Source: Acidobacteriota bacterium (lineage in GTDB: Bacteria; Acidobacteriota; Terriglobia; Acidiferrales; UBA7541). Taken from it: 64,000 nucleotides of DNA. The notes beneath the pieces are model-generated. The model did no database searches. It was not told the origin of the DNA and saw only the letters and a program-made list of their open reading frames with translations. A program made the position numbers and the translations under genes. Position 1 is the stretch's first letter; each line of letters opens with the position of its first letter. The stretch lies in the NCBI GenBank assembly GCA_013289955.1, contig JABCYZ010000030.1, positions 1 through 64,000 on the forward strand, written 5' to 3'. Shown piece by piece: positions 17,291 to 24,825 of the stretch.

Positions 17291-17315
17291 CATTGTGCTA
17301 TTCAACATCACATAT
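17291..17315 (+). promoter_or_regulatory. Rrf2 operator, copy 1
   Basis: CATTGTGC-N9-TCACATAT, the same spacing as the perfect 25-bp site upstream of the NmrA gene. It lies 16 bases before the Rrf2 start codon, positioned for autorepression. Confidence 0.5.
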
Positions 17316-17331
17316 GCTGTAAGGAGATCCG

Positions 17332-17760
17332 ATGCCCGCGACGAGCGTACAATTCACGGTTGCAGCCCACATCATGTCAGCCCTCGGTTTCCGTCACGGC
17401 GAGGAACTCCCTTCGGCCATCCTTGCGCAAAGCGTCGGTGCCGATCCGACTTTCGTCAGGAAATCGCTGTCGAAACTGTCCAAAGCAGGTCTGATCGTCA
17501 CCACGCGCGGTAAGAACGGGGCGAGCAGGCTCACGCGTTCCCCTATGCAAATAACGCTTTTGGACATTTATCGGGCCAGTGCGGCACCGCCGACATTCGC
17601 GATTCACAACTACCCTGTAGAGAAGAAATGCCCGATCAGCCGCAACATCAAGGCGTGTATGTTGTCGGTCCTAAGAAAAGCGCAGAGCAGCTTCGAGAAT
17701 TCTCTCAATCGAATAACCCTCGCCGATGTCGTAGGCGAAATTCGTCAAGGGAAACGGTGA
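17332..17760 (+). CDS. Rrf2-family transcriptional regulator
   Basis: 142 aa, with AAGGAG well placed before the ATG. The winged HTH covers about residues 8-60 (SAILAQSVGADPTFVRKSLS, KLSKAGLI). Only two cysteines sit in the C-terminal loop (C100 and C109, KKC...KAC), not the three that hold an Fe-S cluster in IscR and NsrR. A thiol- or quinone-sensing mode, as in YwnA/HypR-like members, is therefore more likely. It precedes an NmrA-like gene by about 90 bp, and both have the same operator upstream. Confidence 0.85.
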   Translation: MPATSVQFTVAAHIMSALGFRHGEELPSAILAQSVGADPTFVRKSLSKLSKAGLIVTTRGKNGASRLTRSPMQITLLDIYRASAAPPTFAIHNYPVEKKCPISRNIKACMLSVLRKAQSSFENSLNRITLADVVGEIRQGKR

Positions 17761-17774
17761 TTTTTTTTGCCTAC

Positions 17775-17799
17775 ATATGTGCCTCTTATGAGCACATAT
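17775..17799 (+). promoter_or_regulatory. Rrf2 operator, copy 2 (perfect palindrome)
   Basis: ATATGTGC-N9-GCACATAT, a perfect 8-bp inverted repeat 50 bp upstream of the NmrA-like gene. It shares TGTGC...CACATAT and the 9-base spacer with the site before the Rrf2 gene. Confidence 0.6.
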
Positions 17800-17848
17800 T
17801 GGCGACCGTTGCTTCAAGCGACGAACGGTGTGCCTAAGGAAAGGATAA

Positions 17849-18787
17849 ATGAATATGAACAGTCTTAGAGACAAGGAAGCTGTCGTAACGGATGCCACGT
17901 ATGTGATCTTGGGGGCAACCGGGAACACTGGTTCGATCATCGCCGATGCCCTGCTTTCGGGGCGCAAGAAGGTACGTGTCGTAGGTCGCGACGCTGGGCG
18001 ACTGCAGCGCTTTGTGCAGAAGGGCGCGGAGGCGTTCACGGGCGACGTGAGCGATGCGGTTCTACTCACCAAAGCCTTCAGAGGCGCGCAGGCAGCCTAC
18101 TTGATGCTGCCGCCGATTACCTCCCGGGAAGACCAAGAGCGCGAGAGCGATGCGATTGCGAAGGCCGCGGCGGAGTCCGGCCTGCCGTACGCGGTGAACT
18201 TGAGCAGCTACGGCGCGCATGTCCCGGAGGGCACCGGACCAGTCGCGGGCCTGTATTCTTCGGAGCAAAAACTGAACGGGATCACGGGTTTGCATGTTCT
18301 GCACCTGCGAGCCGCCTATTTCATGGAGAACAATCTGGCGGCGATCAGCATGATTCAGGAGATGGGAATCTTCGGACATGCACTGCTACCAGACCTGAAG
18401 CTGCCCATGATTGCGACCCCGGACGTCGGTGAGTACGCCGCGCAGCGCCTCCTGAACCTGGATTTCTCCGGCAAACAAACGCGCGAACTGCTTGGCGAGC
18501 GCGACCTGTCGATGACGGAGGCTACCGCGGTGATTGCGCGCGTCATTGGGAAACCGGATCTGCGTTACGAGCAGTTTCCGTACGACCAGGTACAGCAGGT
18601 GTTAGAGCACATGGGCATGTCGTCGAAGAAAGCCGCGGTGTACATCGAGATGTTCAAGGCCATCAACGCAGGACTCCTTGCTGCCGCGGAGCCGCGTTCC
18701 CCGCTGAACAGCACACCGACTTCGTTTGACAAGTTTGTGCAGCGCGTTTTTGCGCCTCTCTATCACGGGAACGCTGCCACCGCCTAG
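17849..18787 (+). CDS. NmrA-like NAD(P)-binding oxidoreductase
   Basis: 312 aa. A Rossmann fold with the atypical-SDR glycine motif YVILGATGNTGS lies near the N-terminus, followed by VRVVGRDAGRLQRF. No catalytic YxxxK pair is evident. Similar proteins act as NAD(P)H:quinone or azo reductases (QorB, AzoB type) or as redox sensors. AAGGAAAGG precedes the start; an ATG at 17855 is an alternative. It follows the Rrf2 gene and probably answers to oxidative or electrophile stress through the palindrome upstream. Confidence 0.82.
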   Translation: MNMNSLRDKEAVVTDATYVILGATGNTGSIIADALLSGRKKVRVVGRDAGRLQRFVQKGAEAFTGDVSDAVLLTKAFRGAQAAYLMLPPITSREDQERESDAIAKAAAESGLPYAVNLSSYGAHVPEGTGPVAGLYSSEQKLNGITGLHVLHLRAAYFMENNLAAISMIQEMGIFGHALLPDLKLPMIATPDVGEYAAQRLLNLDFSGKQTRELLGERDLSMTEATAVIARVIGKPDLRYEQFPYDQVQQVLEHMGMSSKKAAVYIEMFKAINAGLLAAAEPRSPLNSTPTSFDKFVQRVFAPLYHGNAATA

Positions 18788-18877
18788 GCCGAGCGCCCGG
18801 GTGGCGCCGGCGCGCCCTTGTGTAGACCAGAATTTCGGGAAGCAGCTTATGAGAATTGCCGATGGGGAGATCTAGCC

Positions 18878-19477
18878 ATGAACAGAACGGCTTCGAAGAA
18901 AAGAGAACTGCCCAAGGGTGGTAAGAAACCGCGTACTTATCGTCGTATCGTCACGGGAAATGTAAACGGAAGGGCCGTCGTCGAAAGCGACGAACCGTTG
19001 CTGGCCTACGAGTTCAAGACCGTTCCCGGCTATGAGCACACGCTCCTGTGGGTCAACCCGGCGATTCCGGACCTCGGCACGGAGCAGAGGTTTGATCGGT
19101 ATCCCGACTCCGTCGTTCCAGGACCTGGCGGTACCAGCCTGCACTTCGTGACCTTTCCGCCTGGTTCAGTCTTCGCGGACCCCTCCTTTGACGCCGGAGC
19201 CGCACAAGAAGAAGCGCTTGTCCGTCTGCGAGGACTGGCGGATCACTTCGAAAAGGCAGATCCGGGGATGCACAAAACAAATACCGTCGACTATGCACTT
19301 GTCTACGACGGTGAGATGTGGCTGGAGCTGGACGACGGCGCGACTCTGCATTTGAACCGCGGCGACGTGGTCGTGCAAAACGGTACGCGCCACGCATGGC
19401 GAAACAAGGGCACTAGGCCCGTCACGATGCTCTTTTTCTTGAACGGAGCAAGAGCTCGCGAAACCTGGCAATCCTAA
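18878..19477 (+). CDS. Cupin-domain protein
   Basis: 199 aa from ATG 18878, with GGGGAGA 7 bases upstream; the open frame before it lacks a signal. The cupin core is in the C-terminal half: DGEMWLELDDGATLHLNRGD, then VVVQNGTRHAWRNKGTRPVT, giving the second cupin motif with its His. The first motif is reduced, with H in MHKTNTVDYALVYDG. It resembles dioxygenase-like cupins seen near SDR genes. The TAA stop overlaps an ATG of the next frame, so it is in an operon with the SnoaL-like genes. Confidence 0.78.
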   Translation: MNRTASKKRELPKGGKKPRTYRRIVTGNVNGRAVVESDEPLLAYEFKTVPGYEHTLLWVNPAIPDLGTEQRFDRYPDSVVPGPGGTSLHFVTFPPGSVFADPSFDAGAAQEEALVRLRGLADHFEKADPGMHKTNTVDYALVYDGEMWLELDDGATLHLNRGDVVVQNGTRHAWRNKGTRPVTMLFFLNGARARETWQS

Positions 19478-19488
19478 TGGAGGACCCG

Positions 19489-20019
19489 ATGACCCCTGAA
19501 GATAATTTCCTGACCGTTAGCCAGTTCGACGGCAGCGCGTACAAGAGCTCCGAGGCCGCAGAGCTGACCCTGAACACGGCAATTCTGCGCGCCGAAATCG
19601 CCAGGAGCTACGAAGAGTTTCTGAATATCTTTGACAAGTTTTACGCCGATGATCTCGAGGTAAGCAGTGCAGATTCGCCGGAGACAGTCCGTGGAAAGGA
19701 CAGAGTGCGCCCCTTCCTGCTGAAATTTCTGATACCGCTTCACGTGATGGCTGAAATTGCCGGATTGTCGATATCCGTCGAGCAAACTGCGATTCCTCGA
19801 GACGCCTCGAATGAGACGCATTCCAGATGGAAGATCGACTTCACCGCCATCGGTGGGAGACGGTGCACATTAAAGTGGAACGCCGTTAGGAGATGGAAGG
19901 CGTTCAGGGTCGTGTACGAACACCACTACGATCATGAGCAGATCGGCGGACCCTTGACCGAGAACGACCTGCATTTGGATTGGGGGCATCCAGAGGCTGC
20001 GTTTCCGTTGCCCTCCTAA
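19489..20019 (+). CDS. SnoaL/NTF2-like domain protein
   Basis: 176 aa from ATG 19489, which has GGAGG 6 bases upstream; ATG 19477 is also possible. A helix (ILRAEIARSYEEFLNIFDKF) leads into YADDLEVSSADSPETVRGKD, the pattern of the cone-shaped NTF2-like fold in which a small polar ligand site is formed. Trp-rich strands follow (LKWNAVRRWKAFRVVYEHHY). Function is unknown: members include polyketide cyclases, ketosteroid isomerases and binding proteins. It is tightly linked to the cupin gene. Confidence 0.65.
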   Translation: MTPEDNFLTVSQFDGSAYKSSEAAELTLNTAILRAEIARSYEEFLNIFDKFYADDLEVSSADSPETVRGKDRVRPFLLKFLIPLHVMAEIAGLSISVEQTAIPRDASNETHSRWKIDFTAIGGRRCTLKWNAVRRWKAFRVVYEHHYDHEQIGGPLTENDLHLDWGHPEAAFPLPS

Positions 20020-20191
20020 GGGTTGAAGGGAACAGACGCTAAGTGTCGCTCGCCATTTAAGGGCGGACTTACTTCACCGGAGCATCTCCCATCAAACTCC
20101 TTTTCCGGATGCACCTGGAAGCAGGTTGGGGACTCAGAAGAAACAGGAATCGGATCCTGGACCGATTTTTCAGGACTGGAGGAAACAAGCA

Positions 20192-20599
20192 ATGGCCAGC
20201 GAACTCGAGGAGAAGAACAAGGCGCTCGTACTCAGGGCTTTCGACACGCTCTTCAACAAGCGTGACTACGCAGCGGCGGAGCAATTCTGGTCACCGCAAT
20301 ACATTCAACACAGCGCTCACATCGCGCCCGGTCGTAAAGGCCTGTTCGATCTCGTCAAGAGTCTTCCGCCATCATTGAAATACGAGGCGGGAACGATCGT
20401 GGCGGAGGGAAATTCCGTCATTGTGCACGGACGGTTTTCGGAATTCGGCGCCCCTGCAAATTGGATCGCAGCCGACATCTTACGCATCGAGAGCGGATTA
20501 CTCGTCGAACACTGGGATGTGATTCAGAATGAGGCCACAGAAGAGCAATCGAAGAGTGGCGCGCCCATGTTCGGCGGGACTTTTCCACAATACAAATGA
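20192..20599 (+). CDS. SnoaL-like (NTF2 family) protein
   Basis: 135 aa from ATG 20192, preceded by GGAGG. The frame extends to 20126 without a start signal. Family features are KALVLRAFDTLFNKRDYAAA, then EQFWSPQYIQHSAHIAPGRK, and the C-terminal strand GLLVEHWDVIQ. Proteins of this type are annotated as SnoaL-like aldol-condensation enzymes; the catalytic function here is unproven. It is the second NTF2-like protein in the operon and is followed by a DinB gene 28 bp later. Confidence 0.8.
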   Translation: MASELEEKNKALVLRAFDTLFNKRDYAAAEQFWSPQYIQHSAHIAPGRKGLFDLVKSLPPSLKYEAGTIVAEGNSVIVHGRFSEFGAPANWIAADILRIESGLLVEHWDVIQNEATEEQSKSGAPMFGGTFPQYK

Positions 20600-20627
20600 A
20601 ACAGAGAGGTTCAGAGGAGACCGACCC

Positions 20628-21110
20628 ATGGGAAACGAAGGCTCTTACGTGGTTCTGGGGTTGAAAACATGGAACGCCCAAATTGATCGCGCGGACAAGC
20701 TTTTTGGAGGACTCTCCTCCGAGGAGGTTCTGCGGGAAATAGCGCCTGGCAGGAACAGGCTTCTTTACTTGTGGGGACATCTCACAGCCGTACATGACGC
20801 GATGCTCCCGCTATTGTCGCTGGGAGAACGACTTCATCCCGAGTTTGATGTCGCCTTCGTCTCGAATCCCGACAAATCGCGAGCCGAAACTCCCTCGCAC
20901 GAACAGGTCCGCCAGGCATGGAACGTTGTCAATGCTGAATTGCGGAAGGGGTTTGAAAAAATGTCTTGGTCCGATTGGCTCGAGAGGCACTCGGCCGCAT
21001 CGGAAGAAGATTTCAGAAAAGATGCTTCGCGCAATCGTTTTGCCATCCTGCTGGGCCGCACGAACCATCTCTCCTATCATCTCGGCCAGGCGATGCTCGG
21101 CCTCAAGTGA
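20628..21110 (+). CDS. DinB-superfamily protein
   Basis: 160 aa from ATG 20628, with AGAGGAG upstream; the frame before it is unsupported. It is a four-helix bundle with histidines placed as in DinB/YfiT metal sites: GHLTAVHD in helix 2 and NHLSYHLGQ near the C-terminus. DinB-like proteins are often thiol-dependent transferases or hydrolases (bacillithiol or mycothiol S-transferase type); the substrate is unknown. It is part of the cupin-SnoaL-DinB-SDR series. Confidence 0.75.
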   Translation: MGNEGSYVVLGLKTWNAQIDRADKLFGGLSSEEVLREIAPGRNRLLYLWGHLTAVHDAMLPLLSLGERLHPEFDVAFVSNPDKSRAETPSHEQVRQAWNVVNAELRKGFEKMSWSDWLERHSAASEEDFRKDASRNRFAILLGRTNHLSYHLGQAMLGLK

Positions 21111-21168
21111 TCGAGAGGAAAGGATCGGAGGCGGCAGGTTCGGAGATCGGTAACAACGGAGAAAACGA

Positions 21169-21903
21169 ATGACCAAAAAGCTCGAAGGCAAGATCGCTGT
21201 CGTCACCGGCGGCACAGAAGGAATTGGGTTAGCTACGGCACAACTTTTCGTGAAAGAGGGCGCTTATGTCTTCATCACCGGCCGCCGCGAGAAGGAACTC
21301 GACGAGGCAGTCAAGGCCATCGGCACCAACGTTTCTGGCGTTCAAGGAGATATTGCCAATCTGGCCGACCTTGAGCGTCTCTATGAGACTGTCGCTAAGT
21401 TAAAAGGGAGAATCGATATTGTTTTCGCCAACGCAGGCGTTGGCGAATTTCTCCCCTTCGGGGCGGTCACCGAAGAGCATTTCGACAGGCTCTTCAATAT
21501 CAATGTGCGGGGAACGCTCTTCACAGTGCAGAAGGCCTTACCGCTGTTGAAGGATGGCGGCTCTATCATTCTGAATGGTTCCGTCGCGAGTGTTAAGGGT
21601 ACTGCGGCTTTCGGCGTCTATGCCGCAAGCAAGGCTGCCATCCGCTCCTTCGTGCGAACCTGGACTACAGATCTGAAGGAGCGTCGCATCCGCTCAAACG
21701 TTGTCAGTCCGGGTCCGATCAATACGCCTCTGGCAAACCGGCAATCTCGAGACGTCCTTGCACGGATTGTGTCCACCATCCCGATGGGACGCATGGGGGA
21801 ACCCGAGGAAGTCGCCAAGGCGGCATTGTTTCTCGCGTCAGATGATTCCAGTTTCGTCACGGGGATCGAACTGTTCGTTGACGGCGGCAGAGCCCAAATC
21901 TAG
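21169..21903 (+). CDS. SDR family oxidoreductase
   Basis: 244 aa with GGAG before the ATG. TGGTEGIG cofactor motif, FANAGVGE, catalytic ILNGSVAS and YAASKAAIR, C-terminal TGIELFVDGGRAQI. It is a classical short-chain dehydrogenase, most like members annotated as glucose 1-dehydrogenase or 3-oxoacyl-ACP reductase, but the substrate is not predictable. It lies about 58 bp after DinB on the same strand and may end this operon. Confidence 0.87.
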   Translation: MTKKLEGKIAVVTGGTEGIGLATAQLFVKEGAYVFITGRREKELDEAVKAIGTNVSGVQGDIANLADLERLYETVAKLKGRIDIVFANAGVGEFLPFGAVTEEHFDRLFNINVRGTLFTVQKALPLLKDGGSIILNGSVASVKGTAAFGVYAASKAAIRSFVRTWTTDLKERRIRSNVVSPGPINTPLANRQSRDVLARIVSTIPMGRMGEPEEVAKAALFLASDDSSFVTGIELFVDGGRAQI

Positions 21904-22049
21904 CCGAGGGCGGGGGGCTTTTTCCCGGAATCACCAGACAGGTGCGGCCGGCGGAGCCGTGGAGCCAAGGCGCTGTCTAGACGATTTCTTCAAGTGTTCG
22001 CGTGCCCTGGTAAAGCCATCCGCCATCGCCAGTAGCTTGCGCTCGACGT

Positions 22050-22484
22050 TCATCCGGAAGAGCCATTCAGCGCGCTCCATGCAGCCAGAGAATCCATGTA
22101 GTCCCTCCAATGAACAATTTTTCTGTTCTCGATCGTGATGACCGAAATGAGCCTGTTGTCGTAGGACGCACCGCCCGAGAGAATTGTCCCGTGCACTTCG
22201 TATTCGAGGATCACAACGCGGCTATCCTGAGAACGATGCACGACAAGCGCGTCGCCGGAGTGAAGCCTGATCGTCTTTCCGTATCCCGCGAAACTAGCCA
22301 TCAGACCAGCTCGTCCTCGAATCGTCAGAGGCCAGCCGGGAAAGCGGTATCGGAACTCGAAAAATGCGTCTTCGGCAATCGTGTCGAAATAATGGTCGCC
22401 ATCAACGAATTCGCGTAAGCCCTCCATGACGACTTCGAAGAAGGGATTGAGAGCTTCAAAAATCTCGTACTCGCCCTTCGGCAT
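22050..22484 (-). CDS. NTF2/SnoaL-like protein
   Basis: 144 aa from ATG 22484, which has AAGG 8 bases upstream; GTG 22505 and ATG 22490 are alternatives. It contains EYEIFEALNPFFEVVMEGLR, VDGDHYFDTIAEDAFFEFRY and RFPGWPLTIRGRAGLMASFA, and ends with a HWRDYMDSLAAW strand. The pattern fits SnoaL-like ester- or ketone-binding proteins. It is the third NTF2-like protein in this 3-kb region, here on the opposite strand and downstream of the luciferase-like gene, 42 bp away. Confidence 0.75.
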   Translation of the reverse strand: MPKGEYEIFEALNPFFEVVMEGLREFVDGDHYFDTIAEDAFFEFRYRFPGWPLTIRGRAGLMASFAGYGKTIRLHSGDALVVHRSQDSRVVILEYEVHGTILSGGASYDNRLISVITIENRKIVHWRDYMDSLAAWSALNGSSG

Positions 22485-22526
22485 CACCATGTCCTTTCCG
22501 ATCACGGACCATCGCGCGGAAATGCC

Positions 22527-23579
22527 TCACGCTTGTACAGGAGTGACGCTTAGCTCGCTCCGGACGATAGGCGCCACTTGCGTGCCGAGGATTTCTATGG
22601 CGTGCAGCATTTTGTCGTGTGGCAGCGTAGAAACACCCATTTGAAATGTGATGCGCGAAATGCCGCCGAGAACCTCATTCACATAAAGGATCTTCTTTGC
22701 GACTGTTTTCGCGTCGCCGATTAGCAGCGCGCCGGTGGGTCCGCGCAGGACGTCGAACTGAGCGCGTGTGGCGGGCGGCCAGCCGCGCTCCTTGCCGATT
22801 TCGGTAAAGGTGTGCGCATAGCCTGGAAAGAATATTTCTGCGGCTTCGTCCGTAGTGTCTGCGAGAAAGCCGATGGAGTGAAGACCTACGGCGAGTTGCC
22901 CGGGAGAATGACCGGCGCGGCGCCCGGCCTCGCGATAGAGGTCTATAAGCGGCCTGAAACGTCTGGGCTCGCCGCCGATGATGGCCACCATGAGAGGAAG
23001 TCCGAGCATGCCTGCGCGAACGAAAGATTCGGGCGTCCCGCCGACACCAACCCATATGGGGAGCGGATCCTGCAGCGGCCGAGGGTAGATTGCCTGGCCG
23101 GTGAGGGGCGCGCGGTGTTTTCCGGACCAGTGCACTTTGGTGCTTTCCCGGATTTTCAGGAGCAGCTCGAGTTTTTCTGCAAAGAGCGAATCGTAATCTT
23201 CAAGACGCAGTCCGAAGAGGGGATACGACTCAACGAACGAACCGCGACCGGCGACAATTTCGGCGCGGCCCCGCGAAATCAAGTCGAGAGTCGCGAACTC
23301 CTGAAAAACGCGAACGGGGTCGGAGGCGCTGAGAACCGTGACGGCGCTGGTGAGGCGGATATTTTCTGTGCGTGTAGCAGCGGCGGAGAGGATTACAACG
23401 GGTGCTGAATCGAGGAACTCCGCCCGGTGATGTTCGCCGATACCGAAGACGTCGAGGCCGACCTTATCGGCGAGCTCAATCTCCTCGAGTAGATGGTGCA
23501 TACGGTCCACGGGACTGAGCGTGAGACCCGTGACCGGGTCGGAAATGGCTGCTGCGAAACTGTCGATTCCAATCTGCAT
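22527..23579 (-). CDS. Luciferase-like (LLM) flavin-dependent oxidoreductase
   Basis: 350 aa, a TIM-barrel enzyme of the bacterial luciferase-like monooxygenase family, normally using F420 or FMN. Recognised segments are LADKVGLDVFGIGEHH, LTSAVTVLSASDPVRVFQEF, ATLDLISRGRAEIVAGRGSF, and PIWVGVGGTPESFVRAGMLG. It would oxidise or reduce small organic substrates in the cytoplasm; which cofactor cannot be told. It is probably co-transcribed with the NTF2-like gene that follows it. Confidence 0.88.
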   Translation of the reverse strand: MQIGIDSFAAAISDPVTGLTLSPVDRMHHLLEEIELADKVGLDVFGIGEHHRAEFLDSAPVVILSAAATRTENIRLTSAVTVLSASDPVRVFQEFATLDLISRGRAEIVAGRGSFVESYPLFGLRLEDYDSLFAEKLELLLKIRESTKVHWSGKHRAPLTGQAIYPRPLQDPLPIWVGVGGTPESFVRAGMLGLPLMVAIIGGEPRRFRPLIDLYREAGRRAGHSPGQLAVGLHSIGFLADTTDEAAEIFFPGYAHTFTEIGKERGWPPATRAQFDVLRGPTGALLIGDAKTVAKKILYVNEVLGGISRITFQMGVSTLPHDKMLHAIEILGTQVAPIVRSELSVTPVQA

Positions 23580-23638
23580 TCAGGTCACTTCTCGAGGATA
23601 ACTTTCATTTCGATTCCTGGGCGCACTACCCCGGTAGG

Positions 23639-24112
23639 TCACCGTTGGCTTAAACACTTTGGATTGACTCCGGTCCCCAGATTCTCGGCGCGCTTCCCAA
23701 TCTTCTTCAACATCGCTTCCAGAGCTCGCAACTCTTTCGGGCTGGCATCGGCAAAGACCTTCCTGATTTCGGCAGCATGCTTGCGAAAAATCGGCGCGAT
23801 CAATTCTTTGCCTTTGGGGGTGAGCGATACAATCCGGACTCGCCGATCCTCAGGACTCTCGACGCGGCTGACCAGTCCTCTATCCAGCAGACGGTCGATG
23901 GCCACACTGATCGAGCCCGGCGTAAGGTACACCTTCGGGCCGATCGTATTCACCGGCAAAGGCCCTTTGTTGAGGAGCGCTTCAAGTATCCGGAAGTCGG
24001 TATCGTCGATTCCTGTCTCCTCAAGTCCCGCATAAAGGTATTTCGCGGCCGCGCGAAAGGCCTTGACCAATACCAGCCAACAGTGAACCGGGTCTCGCGG
24101 GTTCTTGTCCAT
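23639..24112 (-). CDS. MarR-family transcriptional regulator
   Basis: 157 aa from ATG 24112; a GTG at 24154 would add 14 residues. The winged HTH reads FRILEALLNKGPLPVNTIGP, KVYLTPGSISVAIDRLLDRG, then LVSRVESPEDRRVRIVSLTP, with the DxRxx wing typical of MarR. Flanking helices form the dimer interface. It is divergent from the DoxX gene; palindromes in the shared intergenic region are candidate operators. The ligand is probably a phenolic or other small aromatic compound, by family analogy. Confidence 0.88.
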   Translation of the reverse strand: MDKNPRDPVHCWLVLVKAFRAAAKYLYAGLEETGIDDTDFRILEALLNKGPLPVNTIGPKVYLTPGSISVAIDRLLDRGLVSRVESPEDRRVRIVSLTPKGKELIAPIFRKHAAEIRKVFADASPKELRALEAMLKKIGKRAENLGTGVNPKCLSQR

Positions 24113-24160
24113 GACGGCACTATTTTGCACTTTTGCATAACCGATGTCCAGCACTATGTA

Positions 24161-24186
24161 TCTATATCAATAGAATTGGCATCAAT
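24161..24186. promoter_or_regulatory. Candidate MarR operator
   Basis: Two short adjoining inverted repeats, TCTAT-ATCA-ATAGA (24161-24174) and ATTG-GCAT-CAAT (24175-24186), lie between the divergent MarR and DoxX genes. This is an AT-rich island in a GC-rich context. Arms are short, so support is modest. Confidence 0.35.
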
Positions 24187-24307
24187 GGATAGTGGAAAGA
24201 GGCATTACCTTTAGTGAGAAACGAAAGGAAGCGCCTTCAACCGTGCAGACAATCCCGGTTTGCGCGGTTACTCGGAAGGGGACTCAACAAGCAAAAGGAG
24301 GAAGCAC

Positions 24308-24754
24308 ATGGCAACGAATTCGATCGCAATTTCTAAAAACGTGGAGGCAACAAGCTTTTGGCAGGGGGCGGTAGTCGTCTTGGGGCGGTTTTTCTTCGCA
24401 CTGATTTTCCTGATGGCTGGCGCCAGCCACTTTTCCAGGCAAACCATCGGCTTCGCAGCCTCCCAGGGGGTGCTTTTGGCTCCTATCGCGGTTCCCTTTT
24501 CGGGCGCGCTGGCCATCGCAGGCGGGCTCAGCGTTCTGCTCGGCTATCGAGCAAAAGTTGGCGCCTGGCTTATTGCGCTCTTCCTGGTTCCGGTCACTTT
24601 AGTGATGCACAGGTTCTGGCTGGTGCAGGATCCTATGATGGCGCAGATCCAGATGATTCTGTTCATGAAGAACGTCTCCATGCTCGGCGGCGCCTTGCTG
24701 ATTTCTCAGTTCGGTGCAGGGCCGTTCAGCCTCGATGCCCGGCGCTCGCGCTGA
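24308..24754 (+). CDS. DoxX-family membrane protein
   Basis: 148 aa from ATG 24308, with AAAGGAGG upstream. Four hydrophobic helices are visible, with the DoxX pattern LGRFFFALIFLMAGASHFSR in TM1, ALAIAGGLSVLLGYRAKVGA covering TM2-3, and NVSMLGGALLISQFG at the end. DoxX proteins sit in the inner membrane and have been linked to thiosulfate oxidation, catechol metabolism and oxidative stress. It is divergent from MarR, its probable regulator, and directly upstream of the ECF42 sigma gene. Confidence 0.85.
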   Translation: MATNSIAISKNVEATSFWQGAVVVLGRFFFALIFLMAGASHFSRQTIGFAASQGVLLAPIAVPFSGALAIAGGLSVLLGYRAKVGAWLIALFLVPVTLVMHRFWLVQDPMMAQIQMILFMKNVSMLGGALLISQFGAGPFSLDARRSR

Positions 24755-24825
24755 ACGAGCCTAGAAGAAGAGCACCAAACTGCAGGCAGTTGTGTCGAGC
24801 CGTTCCGTTTGCTAGTTTGGCGGAG

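Noticed and set aside
24793..24814. TGTCGA upstream of the ECF42 gene as an autoregulatory promoter
   Set aside because: No CGA-type -10 follows at 16 bases and the start codon is only 28 bases away.
24358..24825. N-terminal extension of the ECF42 frame
   Set aside because: It overlaps the DoxX gene, lacks homology, and a good start exists at 24826.
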